Origin: Ampelocalamus luodianensis
Lineage: Eukaryota; Streptophyta; Magnoliopsida; Poales; Poaceae
Assembly (NCBI GenBank): GCA_036346255.1
Contig: JAYEVH010000451.1
Coordinates: 496,001-560,000 of the forward strand
Direction of reading: 5' to 3'
DNA length: 64,000 nucleotides
How positions within the stretch are numbered: the first letter of the stretch is position 1; each line of letters begins with the position of its first letter. Positions 1 to 12,006 of the stretch are shown here, piece by piece. Made by a program: the position numbers and the translations under genes. The notes below the pieces were generated by a model, which made no database searches, was not told the origin of the DNA, and was given only the letters and a program-made list of their open reading frames with translations.

Positions 1-730
1 TAGCTTTGATGAAGGCTATTCCAAAATGGGAAGTGAATTGAGGACCACGGTCGAAACAATGACTTTAGGAACACCATGAAGGCAAACAATTCTAGCAATA
101 TAAAGCTCGCTAATTGCTTGCCATTGAAATCAGTCTGGCCAGGAATAAAATGAGCCACTTTAGTTAAGCGATCGATGATCACCCAAATGGCATCGGATCC
201 TTGGAAGTTTTAAAGACCAAGATGAAATCCATACCGATCTCTTCCCACTTCCATTGTGGAATAGGCATAGGTGAAGGGTACCATTGGCTTGGATGTTCGA
301 CTTTAACCCTTTGGCAAATATCACATTCAGCAACATACTGAGCAATTTGCCTCTTCATTTGGCTCCACCAAAATATTTTCTTCAAATCCTGGTACATCTT
401 GGTACTCCCAGGATGCAAAGAAAACTTGGAATTATGAGCTTCTCTGAGAATTAGATTCTTCAATTCAGAATCAGCAGGTACTACCAAACGATTGCGATAT
501 CGAATCATACCGCGATCATCTTCGGAAAACTCGTTGGCTTTACCTGCTTTCATATTCTCCTTGATTTCGGCTACCTCGGCATCAGTTTTCTGGGCCTCCA
601 GAATCTGAGATTCTAATGTCGGCTCCACATGCAATGCAGCGAGGAAACCTGCTCCCACCAATTCAAGACTTAAGCCACCAAAATCAGCACACAAGTCTTT
701 TCTGGCAGAAGAGAAGATATGCGGTTGCAT
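1..730 (-). pseudogene. gypsy integrase, N-terminal zinc finger and start of catalytic core
   Basis: The frame 730-179 (183 aa) shows the HHCC zinc-binding region (HNSKFSLHPG, then CDICQRVKVEH) followed by the start of the core, PQWKWEEIGMDFI, which holds the first catalytic Asp. Below 180 the reading continues in other frames with recognisable integrase wording (IIDRLTKVAHF, then a region matching the second Asp segment), so at least two frameshifts are present. The gene is cut by the window edge. Its role would be insertion of retrotransposon cDNA. The RNase H linker is directly upstream on the same strand. Confidence 0.85.
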
Positions 731-814
731 TGTGACTTTTCTGCTTAAAGCATCGCCACAACATTGGCTTTACGGGATGATAATGAATACCCATGTTGTA
801 GTCCTTGATCGTGT

Positions 815-1370
815 TCAAGCCATCTTCTTTGTCTCATATTCAAATCGATTGAGTGAATATGTACTTGAACTTTTATGATCGGTGTAGATCTCACAACGAT
901 TACCTAGAAGGTAATGTCGCCAAATCTTCAATGCATGGACCACGGCAGCCAATTCCAAATCATGAGTAGGATAATTAACTTCATGAAGGCGCGAGCTGCG
1001 GGATGCATATGCCACAACTCGGCCTTCTTGCATAAGCACACAACCAAGTCCATGGCGAGATGCATCGCAATAAATGTCGAAGCTCTTAAGAACATCCTAA
1101 GAGTAAGAATCGAGCTTTAGTCAAGAGAGTTCTCAAAAGCCGAAAACTCTCTTCACACTTAGCTGACCATTCAAATTTCTTCCCTTTCTGCAAGAGCTGA
1201 GTCAAAGGTCTAGCAATCTTGGAGAAATTTTCAATGAACCTACGGTAATAACCCGCAAGTCCGAGAAAACTCCGAATCTCTGGAACATTCTTGGGAGGCT
1301 TCCAATTTAGTACATCCTGTACCTTGCTTGGATCAACAGCGATACCTCCTTCAGATAACACATGCCCCAA
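815..1370 (-). pseudogene. gypsy RNase H domain (broken)
   Basis: The frame 1370-1086 gives the RT-RNase H linker (SFLGLAGYYRRFIENFSKIARPL). After a frame break, 1039-815 gives RNase H itself: VVAYASR, the NYPTHDLELAAVVHALKIWRHYL helix and IYTDHKS. In the family this domain degrades RNA in RNA/DNA hybrids during reverse transcription. The linker after 815 is interrupted, so RNase H and integrase are no longer in one frame. Confidence 0.85.
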
Positions 1371-1439
1371 AAATGCAACCTCTCTGAGCCAGAAAGCACA
1401 TTTGCTGAACTTAGCATATAATCGATGCCGACAAGTGTT

Positions 1440-2460
1440 TCAGACAAATCGCAAATGTTGTTCATGATCCTTATCGGACTTGGAATAAATAAGGATGTCG
1501 TCGATGAACACGACAACGAACTTATCCAGAATTCCATGAACACCGAATTCATAAGATTCATGAAATATCTTTGGAGCATTGGTCGGACCAAAGGACATAA
1601 CGAGATACTCGTATAAACCATAACGAGTAGAGAAAGCTGTCTTAGGAATGTCCTCAGCTCTAACCTTGATCTGATGATAGCCCGATCGCAAATCAATCTT
1701 TGAAAAGACACGGGCACCAACCAATTGATCGAAAAGATCATCGATTCGAGGTAGAGGATATTTGTTCTTGATAGTGACTTCATTTAACGGACGGTAATCC
1801 ACACACATCCGTAAAGTATTGTCTTTCTTTTTAACAAAGATTGCCGGGCATCCCCAAGGTGAGGAACTCGGTCGAATGAAACCTTTGTCAAGCAATTCTC
1901 CGAGTTGCTTCTTCAATTCAACCAACTCGTTGACAGGCATTCGATAAGGACTCCTGGATATCGGAGCAGTTCCAGGAACGAGTTCAATTACGAACTCCAC
2001 TTCCCGGTCTGGGGGTAATCCGGGAAGGTCTTCAGGAAAGACATCAGCATACTCACAGACAATTGGTACTGACTCCAAAGAAGGAGTGGTATCAACTTGG
2101 TGAGCGCAAAGATGAGAGCCAATTGTTTTGGAATGGTAAACAACTTGAATACCATCTGCATTGGTCATAGAAATAGACCGTTGGGAACAATTGATTTGAC
2201 CCTGGTTCTTGGACAGCCAATCCATACCCAAAATGACATCCAACCCTTTAGAGTCAATCACAATGAGATTTGCTAAAAACTTCACCCCAAGGATGGTTAT
2301 GTTGACCCCATTAACAAATCGATCGGTTTTAAAGACCGACCTGTTGATTGAATAATAAAAGGTGGTTGGAGGGTATGCACGTCTAACTGGTGTTGGACAG
2401 CAAAATGATTGCTAATAAAAGAATGAGATGCTCCAGAGTCAAATAGAAACGATGCTGGGA
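1440..2460 (-). pseudogene. gypsy aspartic protease and reverse transcriptase
   Basis: Reading from 2460 leftwards, the protease active-site segment FDSGASHSFI lies near 2415-2445. The frame 2285-1440 (281 aa) then carries the protease-RT bridge LDVILGMDWLS, the RT entry LLDKGFIRPSSSPWG, the palm segment CVDYRPLNEVTIKNKYPLP, FSKIDLRSGYHQIK and the catalytic FIDDILIYS box. The RT stretch is open across these motifs. The protease is one frame away, because the open frame begins only at 2285 after a break. A further break near 1440 separates RT from the linker and RNase H. Confidence 0.9.
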
Positions 2461-2470
2461 CTGAAATTAA

Positions 2471-3652
2471 CTAGGAGCATACCCATAACAACTTCGTGTA
2501 TCTAGCCTCTTGGCGATGTCGGTTCACATGCCCACGGATGAGCCGGATCGGCTTTAATAGAGGCCTCTGCGAAGGGCACGGCCGCCACACAGCGCTGGAT
2601 ATGGTCGAACAGGAGGCAAGCCTTGTTGCTTTGCCACACACTTGTTGGCATAATGCCCGGATGACCACAATGATAACAGATGACCCACAGGTTAACATTG
2701 TTGACAGAGGCGGGCTGATTTCCACTTGGTCCCGATCGATGGTGGGAGGAGATGGACGAGGCAAACACCGCCGCCTTGGTGAAAATGGGCGGTGCTCGTG
2801 GTGGTCTGAACAACCACATACGAGGCCTTGGTGAGCGCCACGAGGAACAAGCGAGAAGTCGCTGCCGCTGCGTGACTCCTCCAACGCCTTGCTCTTACTC
2901 TCGGCCACAATGGCTTTATTGACCAAATGAGAGAAATTTCGAAATCATGCAAAGCCACGCCATCTGCGGTTCCTCGGATAGCCCATTCAAGAACCGGTTT
3001 CACGACGAAGGTCGGTCGAAACATCATCGAGGCATATCGGCGGGAAGTTGAACTCATGCGATATTCGATCACCGATCTTCGCCTTGCTTGAGAGCGAGAA
3101 ATTCTTCGCTTGATCATCATGACTCCTCGGAATATGAGCTTGCGAAAAACTTCCACGAACTCATCCCAAGTAGGGACATGTCCGGCGGGTTGAATGGCAA
3201 GAAGATTATCCCACCATATCTTTGGTCGCCCATCGGTGATAAGCGCAAAGAGAACCTTTTCCCTTCGAGCATTGAGCAATCGAAGCTTCTTCTCAATGGT
3301 TGAAGCCAATCCTCGACTTCCATGGGATCACGAGCTGGAGAACACCGCGGGTTAGTCCGCTGGAAGTCGACAAGATCGCCTGCACATGGTGGCCTCTGCT
3401 CGGACGGTGATGCAACAGAGAGGAGGTGTTGCGCGCAATCTGCTCCAAGATGCGCGTCTGGTCCATCCGGTTGCGCTCAATTTGCATGAGCACATCGGCC
3501 AACGAAGGTGGTGGAGGAAGCTCCTCTTCCTGGGGACCACCTTGTGGGCCCTGAGAACTGGAGGGTTCAGTTGGCCCTCCCTGAGAATGAGGTGTGGGAG
3601 TCGACATACCCTTCCCTTGTTGCGCTTGCGCACGAGTAGTAGGTCCTGTCAT
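2471..3652 (-). pseudogene. gypsy gag (frameshifted)
   Basis: The likely gag start is the ATG at 3652, giving MTGPTTRAQAQQGKG and a Pro/Gln-rich N-terminus with a short helix (LMQIERNRMDQTRILEQIARN). The capsid-like part continues in other frames at 3309-2692 (RPKIWWDNL, VPTWDEFVEVFRK). A zinc-knuckle remnant CYHCGHPG is visible near 2680 in a third frame, with its downstream Cys/His spacing disturbed. At least three frame changes occur. Gag packages the element RNA in family members. This copy could not give one intact protein. Confidence 0.8.
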
Positions 3653-4487
3653 CCTGTTACCACACCTTGGTTAACAACACAACAAGGATATACTCGGCAA
3701 ACACAAACAAGGTTGCAATTAGAAAAGAAACAAATACTGTACATATAATGCATCATGTTATGCTATGCATTCAAGTTAACACCAAACCAGAAACTTCATA
3801 TATATACAACAAAATTTCGGTTCCAGTCTTACATTATAGTCGACCATAATGTCAGATTACAAACCGAAAGTTAAGCTTACATACTTTGTACAAAATACTA
3901 CGCCCTATTACATACATTTTATTTAGGGCAACTACCAAACCGAAAGACACTCAACCACGAGGGTTCATCGTCGAGGTACTAGCATAAAGATCCCGATTAA
4001 AGTTCACCGGAAACTCATTCAGAAGATGAGCTCCAGGGGAACCTGTGTCAACCGGATCCAAAGGACTAATGAGACGCCTCGGAGAACCCAACAATGGCTG
4101 ATGACCTCCAGAGGTGCGACCGCAGAGAGTGCGAGAAAGCTGCGATCATCCGGGCTTGGCGCACTTGTCCATAAACAGGTACGCACCCGGCCACTTCTGG
4201 AAGTCGGTAAAGAGGTGGTGCAGCAGCAGCAGGGGAGATCTCGTTGTCACCATAAAGTCTCCTTGACCAAGTACCAACCGCTCATCTATAAGCAAAGAGA
4301 CAAGATAAGAAACAATTCACTTTTAAATAAATCAACCGAAAGTTGGACAAGAAGTGACATTAAGAAGGATAAGAAATAAAAGAGGTCATACTTAAACTTT
4401 CGAAAATACATTGCCGTTTGAAAATAATTTTATTAGAAGACTCTCTAATAACTTCGGCCATGCTACTTCTAACCTACAGGCAATGCA
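3653..4487 (-). other. 5' untranslated leader of the Tekay-type element
   Basis: This is the region between the primer-binding site and the gag start. I see no conserved domain; a 117-aa plus-strand frame at 4026-4379 has no recognisable content. Part of the leader is AT-rich (3680-3960). Confidence 0.6.
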
Positions 4488-4500
4488 TGCTCTGATACCA
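4488..4500 (-). other. Primer-binding site (initiator tRNA-Met)
   Basis: Read on the minus strand, the bases just inside the LTR edge give TGGTATCAGAGC, the standard complement to the 3' end of plant initiator tRNA-Met used by many LTR retrotransposons. Four bases (GCGT) separate it from the LTR end. It fixes the element's orientation and marks 4505 as the inner LTR border. Confidence 0.9.
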
Positions 4501-7242
4501 ACGCTGTGAGGACCCCCGGTTTATTGTAAATGTACTTAATTAAATTCATCTGATAACACAATTCTTAATTAAGGAACAGTATGCCCCTAATTAAAGATCA
4601 TGCTAAAGGTATGAATTTAACAAGTAACAATTTCAATAAACAGGATTCCCGGATATATATGTACCACAATGGTTCCCAGGATCAACGACCATTGTATATA
4701 TATCCTTCAACAACATTGCATCATACACATACAAGTCATACCTTGGCATAATTAAACATAAGTTTACATCATTCGGTTTAGTACTACAATAGGAAGTGAC
4801 TTGGTCACTTTAAAAGTCTAACAGCGGAAGCAAAACAAAAACTTAGTGTCCACCAATGGCCTCATCCACCCGAGCAATTGCGTGGAGGTAAGAAATAGCT
4901 TTACTCGTGAAGCGTCCTGCGATCGGCGCTAACGGGTACTTCGTAAAGATAACCATCCTCACCTGCAACAATAGGTGAGAGTACCTTGAGTACAGAAGGT
5001 ACTCAGCAAGTCTTACACAAACTAATAAAAGAAAATGTTGATTAGAGCCTACGCAAAGGAGTAGAATTTATATATGCATAAGGTTTCAACAGGAAGGTTT
5101 AAAGGTTCAGATTTGCACAAAGCGATACATCTTAACCTACAAAAGCTAAATTTTGATAAAGCAATTTAGTAAATCAAAGTTTAACTAGAACAGTAAGTAA
5201 ATGACATAATTGTGAACAGTACAGTGCATGAATCCCTCATGCAAACCGAAAATAAACCGAAACCACATTTTGAAATCAAAATTTCTATACAGTGATATCG
5301 TTCAAGTTATCGTCCATGACCGTGGACACGGCTATTCGAATGCTTTATACCACTGCAGGTGTACATCTTTACCCACATGACTTAGCTAGCCCGTTGTCCT
5401 CGGATGCCTCAGAATGATGACATACTTCCTTTGGTATGCCGACCGGGAAACTAAGATTTGGTATTTTTCAACAAGCTAACACTATTGAGTTGGACCCCAT
5501 GTGTGGTGATCCCGCTTAAACAACGCATCGATAGCATCTATTTAACAGGGCACACATGTTGCGTCGAGAATGCCGATCCAAACAATTAAATGCGAATCGG
5601 GCTCACTACCCATATTAGAATGCAATCGGCACCATTAAGGTATCGTATATGCTACTGAGCACATATACGCCTCACCCTTCTAAGAACATCCGACATCGAC
5701 ATACAAGCTCACATGGCATACAACGCAATCATAAGACCAAAGCATCTATGCCATACAAGGTCAATACACATATTCTTACTCTCCTTTCCAACCCAATAGT
5801 CCTAACATTTTACTTAACCAAACAAATACCATACACCGCATGTGGAAGTACGTGGGGACTTGAACCGAATAGTCGAGTTCGGTCCCCAATTAACCGGACA
5901 AGTCCACCACAAACCCAATCTGCGTGCACAAAGCACATCATCACTTCTTCCTCTTGTCCAGATCAATTTGAATTTCAAATACAAGACCGATTTAAAGAAA
6001 CGGACAAAGAGTTTAAAATGACAATGATTCGCTTGTGATTCCCATATTTGACAAGATAGGCTTGTCAACTCTAAAATCTCTAGGCGCATATCTAAGCCAA
6101 ATCAAAATAGACCATATAGTATACAATACTACACTAGGGTTGAGTGTATGGTCATAATTAAGATAATCCACCATGTCAAGTTATAGCTAGCTATTACAAA
6201 TCACATTTTGTATTTTCAGAAAATAGCATGCACAGATATCACCTGGATTTGTAAAAGCTATTGTATAAAACTGGGTTCAATATGGTGCAAAGAAGATGCT
6301 TGCCTTGGTAATAATAGACTTCATTGTGAGTTACGTTGCTTAAAAGATTCAATTGCTTCAACAGTAACAGATTCTAAAAGGAACAATAAGATCCAATAAA
6401 TACCAAAAGCGACAATTGGTATAAATTATCGAAATTGTATGATCAATAAAGAAATGCATGATTAACAAAGATGCTTAAGTTATATTTACCCTAACAAATG
6501 ATAATAACCCATTTTATAACCTTCTGCTTTCAAAAGCAGAAATTAGAGTTTATTGCAAAGTTCCAGTTTTCAGTTTTGAAAGAGCCGAAAACAGATGCAT
6601 TGCAATTTTGGAAAGAAGTATAGATCATGCAAAAGTTCATAAATAAAACTTAGCATGATCTTTTAGGTAATTAATATCCCAAACCAACCTTAGTCTAACC
6701 TAACTAGTTAGATTACTGAAGCTAAAGCAAACACCTATTTTGTCGGTTTACAAGACAAAAGAAACAGAACATATTCCAACTAAGAGTCAAAATAGATGAT
6801 GGCAAGAATGGAAAGATCAACTTGTCATCTTTGCTAGGGTTTAGTCAAAACCTAAATAAGATGATAAGTTGACAGAAGAACCCTAGGTCTTGAAAAGGAC
6901 ATGAAAAACCGAAAGGTATAATATCAACTTTTGATTTAAGGACGATTGAAGCTACGATGCTTAAAAGAATGACTCTTAGCAGCTCCTAAGGTTCTTAAGA
7001 TGCTCAAGATGTCGAAACTAGGGTTTTGGCTTACCAAGATGGAAAGATACCAAAACTCGAAACCGATGATGATGGACAGGGAAACAAACTCGGATTTGAC
7101 TCGCAAAAGATAACCACTCTTTATTGTAAGTAAAGCCGGTGCTTAAGGATGGATAAGCAAAGGATAGGAGCAAGAACTCCCTTTGTCGGCAAGGAAGAAA
7201 ATGAGCTTGATGGTCAACAATGGTGCAGCTCAAAAACTAGGG

Positions 7243-7252
7243 TTTATATATG
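7243..7252 (-). promoter_or_regulatory. TATA box of the Tekay-type LTR
   Basis: The minus strand reads CATATATAAACCCTAG, a TATA box followed by a CCCTAG start-region motif. It lies 1.6 kb inside the LTR, as expected for a long LTR promoter transcribing leftwards into the element. Confidence 0.55.
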
Positions 7253-7736
7253 TGGGAGTTGAGCTACAAGGATAATTGAGAAAAGTCTAGAGCTTGATGA
7301 GGTGTCCATTTAGGGCTAATTATCCCAAAATTAGTTGCAAAAACTTTGGGATAATTCCTCTCCTCCGATTTCAGAGAAGACCGCGCAGAGAGAGGAAGAA
7401 GATAAGAGCCAAGCGACATGTGGGCCCCATTGTCATCCTCACCGCGCACCTCGTAAAGGCTCAAACAAATGTCACCGTCCGATTGGAAATGGCGGCTACG
7501 ATAAATAGAGAGATTAAATGATTTGAATCGGTATCATTTAATATGGACCGCACGATCTAGATCGGATGATCGAGATCTAATTGAAATCCCGAAGGACTGC
7601 GGGGCTCCACTTTCAAAGATATACGTTGGATCAAGATCCAACGATCAATTAAAAGATATATACGTCACTCTTCTTTTGATGCGATGGCTCAGCACCGTTG
7701 GATTTAATTTCTACGGTCAGGATGTAAAATGGAACC

Positions 7737-8171
7737 GGATGGTCCGATTGCATACACCCATGTGGTCCGCACGATTAAAATCCAACGACCCACCGATTTT
7801 TGGGCTTTAAAGGCCCACGGTCAAAAATGAGTGCCGTAGGATTGAGATCCAAAGGCCCGCGTAAATGCGCGCCTCCGATTTCAAATAGGAATGAGCGACA
7901 CCGCTAGATCAAGGATGGACGGCCACGATTGTGCGGGGATCCGGAGTCGTCCGAATGCATACACTAATCTGGGCCACACGATGAAGATCCAACGGTCCAG
8001 AGGAGTGCAGGCTTTATAACACGCGGGAAAAAGGGAAAAGCCGTAGGATTTGAATCTAACGGCTGAGATAAAAGCGCGCCTTTAAGTTTAAAACGAAAAG
8101 AGCGCCACAGTTGGATTAGAAACGAACGGTGGAGATTGATTAAGGATCCGGAGTCGTCCGGTTGCATACAC
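7737..8171 (-). repeat. Three diverged ~200-bp repeats inside the LTR
   Basis: A block reading roughly GGATCCGGAGTCGTCC followed by GCATACAC occurs at 7737 (degenerate), 7937 and 8144, spaced 200 and 207 bp. Similar 'GTTGGAT...GATCCAACGG' inverted pieces lie between copies. It looks like internal tandem duplication within the LTR 5' part. Confidence 0.6.
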
Positions 8172-8878
8172 CGATCTCGCGCGTTATATCGATATCCAAC
8201 GGGGGAGATTAAAGTGTACACGTGGACAGCTCGCGGGTGTTATAACTTCGCCCGTTCGATTGAAGATCAACGGCTCATATCACGTGTGAGCTTTGGGCTC
8301 GCGTTGGGACGTGACCGAGCCGGACCAAATGGTTCGGTTGGACCAAGTCCACATGAGACCTGGTCGCAATAAGCACTAAGTTTGGGTTTGGACCGGTTTG
8401 GTTGACCAAACCTTATTCAAATTTGTAAAAGGTTTGACTGGCTTTTAAAAATAGCAAATAAATTCATAAAATCATGAAATTTTTACTGTAAGCTACTGGG
8501 ATAACATATTTCCCAGATAAATTTCATAAACCACATTTTCACTTTATAAAATACATAAATATTGATTTCAGGCCGAAAATATTCATTTAAAGACCATAAA
8601 TTTTCTTTAAGTCCAAATAATTTCTAAAAATGCAACAAAAATATTTTTAGCCAAGATAATTTGTCTAGGCTTTAATAAAAATACTTCCCAGTCATAATAC
8701 AAGTTTTATCCTGTATTCCTTTAAATATTCAAAATAAGCCTTTGGACTTTGGCTAAAAGGAAGGTTTTATTTGGTAACAACAACTCCTAATCGAGATTAA
8801 GAATAAGAATGATATGAGCAGAGCCCATCATTTTTCATAATGCAGATTATTACTGTTGATAAAATTGGGGCTGTTACA

Positions 8879-9942
8879 GATTGGCTCATCATCGATCGAA
8901 CCATGTCCAACAAGGTCTGATTACGCCATTCGGACACCCTATTCCATTGTAGAGTGCCCGGTGGTGTAAACTGTGGAATAATTCCACATTGCTTCAAATG
9001 ATCACCTAATGCATGGCTCAAAAATTCACCTCTACGATCAGATTGTAAAGATTTGATTGTCTTGGCAAGTTGATTTTGTACCTCACTCTGTAACTCCTTG
9101 AACTTTTCAAAGGATTCCAATTTGTGCCTCATTAAGTAGATATATCTATATCTACTAAAGTCACCAGTGAAAGTAATGAAGTACTGAAAACCACCTCTAG
9201 CTGTCGTACTCATCGGTCCACACACATCAGTTTGTATGAGTGCCAGCAAGTCGGATGCCATCTCAGTCCGACCAGTGAAAAGTGCCTTGGTCATCTTTCC
9301 AAGTAGACAAGATTCGCATGTTTCAAATGGTTCCAAATCAAATGGGTTTAGAATTCCATCAACATGGAGCTTTTTCATACGTTTCTCACTTATGTGACCC
9401 AAACGACAATGCCAAATAAAAGTGGAATTCATATCATTAGGCCGAAGCCTCTTCGCATTAATATTATAGATGGGTGTATCATCACGATTTAAAAGAAACA
9501 ACTCATTCAAAACAGGAGTATAGCCATAAAACATTTTATTCAAAAATATAGAACAACCATTGTCCTCAATAATGAATTTATAACCCTCTGCCATCAAACA
9601 TGAGGTAGAGATAATAGTTCTACTCATGGCTGGAATGTAATAACAATTATTTAATTCCATAATAAATTTTGAGGGCAAAAGTAATGGCAAAGTCCTGACG
9701 GCTAATGCAACAACCCTTGCTTTATTCCCAATGCAAAGATCCATCTCACCTCTTGCAACTCTCCTACTCCTTGTTAGACTCTGCATCAAATTGCAAATAT
9801 GAGCAACTGATCCGGTATCAAATACCCAAGAGTTAACGAAAGAATCAGCAAGAAAAACATCTATAACATTAATACCTGAAGTGGAAGGTTTAGACCCACC
9901 ATTCTTTTTTAGATCAGCTAGGTATTTCTTGCAGTTCCTCTT
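8879..9942 (-). pseudogene. Ty1/copia protease, GAG-pre-integrase and integrase (interrupted)
   Basis: Read leftwards: protease active site WVFDTGSVAHIC near 9840-9790; GAG-pre-integrase domain with FIWHCRLGHISEKRMKKLH and CESCLLGKMTKA; then the integrase core with LLALIQTDVCGPM (first Asp), SLQSDRRGEF (second Asp) and QWNRVSEWRNQTLLDM (Glu region; the usual glycine and arginine are changed). The frame enters the Tekay LTR at 8878 and ends in LTR-encoded residues. The remaining integrase, RT and RNase H should lie beyond the left edge. Integrase preceding RT, the copia order, is implied but not seen. Confidence 0.92.
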
Positions 9943-10277
9943 CTAATGGCCTAGCTCTTTGCAGTAAAAACATTCATTCTCTTGAGTTGGGTTGGACTTA
10001 GTCTTGAGTTTAGGCTTGTTAGTATGGATCGCATCCGAAGTTTTAGCCTTGCTCTTTCCTTTGACCCAAGTCTTAGCCTTCTTCTTGAAGCTTGTACTCT
10101 TTTGCACCATCATCACATGACTGTTGCTTTTCTTAATGCTGTTTTCTGCAGTCTTGAGCATCTTATGTAGCTCGATAAGATTCTTGTCTAAACCATTCAT
10201 ATGGAAGTTCAGAATGAACTACCCATAGTTTACAGGAAGCGAAGCAAGAATCAAATTAATAGCCAACTCTTGACTAA
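9943..10277 (-). pseudogene. Ty1/copia gag, C-terminal part
   Basis: The frame 10200-9943 carries MNGLDKNLIELHKMLKTAE, a Lys-rich segment and a CCHC zinc knuckle beginning CFYCKELGH. An in-frame stop (TAG, near 9944) replaces the expected residue after GH; zinc-knuckle wording (KRNCKKYL) continues past it into the protease. Upstream at 10255-10277 the gag wording continues (SQELAINLILASLPVNYG), followed by another in-frame stop. At 10277 the gag frame stops against the CACTA-1 end and resumes exactly at 41566. Confidence 0.9.
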
Positions 10278-10400
10278 CACTACAACATAATAGTCTACTA
10301 GGGATATTTTTATTTAGACACTTTTTTATTACGTCTCTACACTTATAATTAGGTAGCACATAAAGACGTTTCTCAATACGTTCTAGAATGCGTCCCAACA
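10278..10400. repeat. CACTA-1 left terminal and subterminal region
   Basis: This holds the terminal inverted repeat and short subterminal motifs of the type ACGTCTCTAC / AGACGTTTCT. The same words recur near the right end (41250-41560). In CACTA elements such subterminal words bind the transposon-encoded regulator; here this is inferred from position and repetition only. Confidence 0.65.
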
Positions 10401-10552
10401 TTTAGAGCCCAGGCCATTTAGCAAACCCTAACCCCACTCAACTCACCTGTTAGCCTCACCCCTCCACGCAAATCCCGTCGTCCTCTCACCTCCCCGCAGC
10501 CTCTTCCACCATCTGGCCACCGCCTCCTAACACCTCCATACTTCATAAGCCA

Positions 10553-10730
10553 CGGAGGTGTGCGACGAGTCCATCCTGGATTGCGCGTCGAGCACATCGA
10601 GATCTCCGACCTGCCCCTGCTCAACATCGACGGCGGCGTCGGCTTCCCGCCCGCCGTCGAGGCCTTCCGCGACAAGGTCCGCGGTGCCGCTTCCTCTTTG
10701 GCTGCCTGAGCACAACTACTCTATCGCAAG
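10553..10730 (+). pseudogene. NQR: Captured exon of NADPH:quinone oxidoreductase
   Basis: Plus-strand reading gives VCDESI, then after a one-base shift PGLRVEHIEISDLPLLN and GGVGFPPAVEAFRDKVRGA, and after a further shift PEHNYSIA. This is the flavodoxin-like N-terminal part of plant NADPH:quinone oxidoreductase (FMN-dependent quinone reductase). A good splice donor, GTACGT, follows at 10730, so the piece was copied from genomic DNA and not from mRNA. I do not find the following exons. Two frameshifts and loss of the first ~35 residues make it non-coding. GC-rich codon use contrasts with the AT-rich flank. It lies inside CACTA-1, so it is transduplicated host DNA. Confidence 0.8.
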
Positions 10731-12001
10731 TACGTGATCCTTCCTTCCTTTTAGTCTTCTTATGTGAAATCTGTGGCGATATCCATATTCTGCCCGAATT
10801 GGCAGTTGCTCGCCTCTGCTGCACGAATTGCCATGGATAAAGATAAATTGGTCAGCGTGATTTAGGGCATCTATTTCTACAAACTTGTGGGAGTAATGCC
10901 GTGTACAATGTTCCATCTCAATTCAATTTCAAGTATTTGTTTAATTTACTTAAACGGTAATATGATCATGAATGCTGACTGTGCAAAAGGATGAATTTTT
11001 TGTTGATATTTCCCTCTTTTGCTGACCAAATTTCATGCTAGATGCATCTTCAGGAACTAGTGTTGAACTATAGTTTAAAGGTTCGTGTGTGTTGTTGCAC
11101 AATTAGGTGGATTCCCATTTTATTGTCATGTTGTGCAATTCGTGGATTCCCACTTGACTCTCATGATGCACAATTAGTGGAGCGGGTTCCCATCTCATTG
11201 TCATCATGCACAATTAGTGGGTTCCTGTTGAGCATTGTTTTCTTGGAAACAGGTTCCCGAAAGTAGATTCTAGGTAAAATGATCATGGAATTTCCTACAC
11301 CAATTGAAGAAAAGAAGGAACATTAGGTGTGGACAGAAAGCACATCTCCATAAAGTGTTGGAGTTTCCTTTATTCCTTTCTTACAAAATGTTATCAAGAA
11401 AGGAATAGCTCAATATTCTTTCCTTTCCTTTATCCTTTCAGCTAAGGAAATGCCCCTTTCTACTCCATTGAATACCCAGCTGACATCCCGTTACCCTTGT
11501 CCAGAAGAATGCCACTTCCCCCAAAATCATGATTATTGCACTTTGTTTCAACCTACATCTTCTAAGGGGTGCATAATCCTGACAAATTTCAGCTATTTCT
11601 TGCATAGATAGTTAGTTGAGTCTAACATCATTAATTAGTAATGTGACCTTTTTTTTCTGATCTATGCTGTCAGCCTGCCACTCTATTTCCATAAATGTTT
11701 GATCCCTCCCGCTCCAATTACATGGACATTAGTCCACTTTGGCAATTAGAGAACCAATTTATATTACTATTGTTGCTCCTCTTATCGTCGCTACAAATTT
11801 GACCAGTTTTTAAGCATATAGAGTGTTGAGAATCTTGGATTATATAAGTGTCTCAAATTTGTGATCTGTACATTTACACTCCACATCTACCATGCTTTTT
11901 TTTCTTTCAACCAGGTCATTAGATTATTGTCCTCTGCATCATTTGCATCCTATCTTCTCGGATGGCACTTTGTGATTAGATTTAGATATGCTAAAGATTA
12001 G
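10731..12001. other. CACTA-1 internal AT-rich DNA with a short tandem repeat
   Basis: This looks like intron or intergenic sequence following the captured exon. The only organised feature is four copies of a 35-40 bp unit beginning TGCACAATTAG or TGTGCAATTCG, starting at 11096, 11132, 11167 and 11207. I see no further exon. Confidence 0.6.
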
Positions 12002-12006
12002 CCAGT

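Larger units (their letters stand above)
1..4504 (-). mobile_element. Tekay-type Ty3/gypsy retrotransposon, internal region (partial)
   Basis: On the minus strand the order is 5' LTR (4505-8878), primer-binding site, gag, protease, reverse transcriptase, RNase H, integrase, which is the Ty3/gypsy order. The element leaves the window at base 1 inside the integrase, so its 3' end and second LTR are not visible. Domain wording is very close to the element at 30.3-33.5 kb, which has a C-terminal chromodomain, so I place both in the Tekay/Del chromovirus lineage (inference for this copy). Several frame changes and stops make it non-functional as read. It sits inside a copia integrase gene. Confidence 0.9.
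4505..8878 (-). repeat. 5' LTR of the Tekay-type element (4374 bp)
   Basis: On the minus strand the LTR starts TGTAACAGCCCC (complement of 8867-8878) and ends GGGGGTCCTCACA (complement of 4505-4517), giving TG...CA termini. The inner edge is set by the primer-binding site and the outer edge by abrupt entry into a copia integrase frame. Length suits Tekay LTRs. It holds a TATA box near 7243-7252, an imperfect hairpin at 4651-4705 close to its 3' end, and three copies of a GGATCCGGAGTCGTCC-like block about 200 bp apart. The partner LTR is outside the window. Confidence 0.9.
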
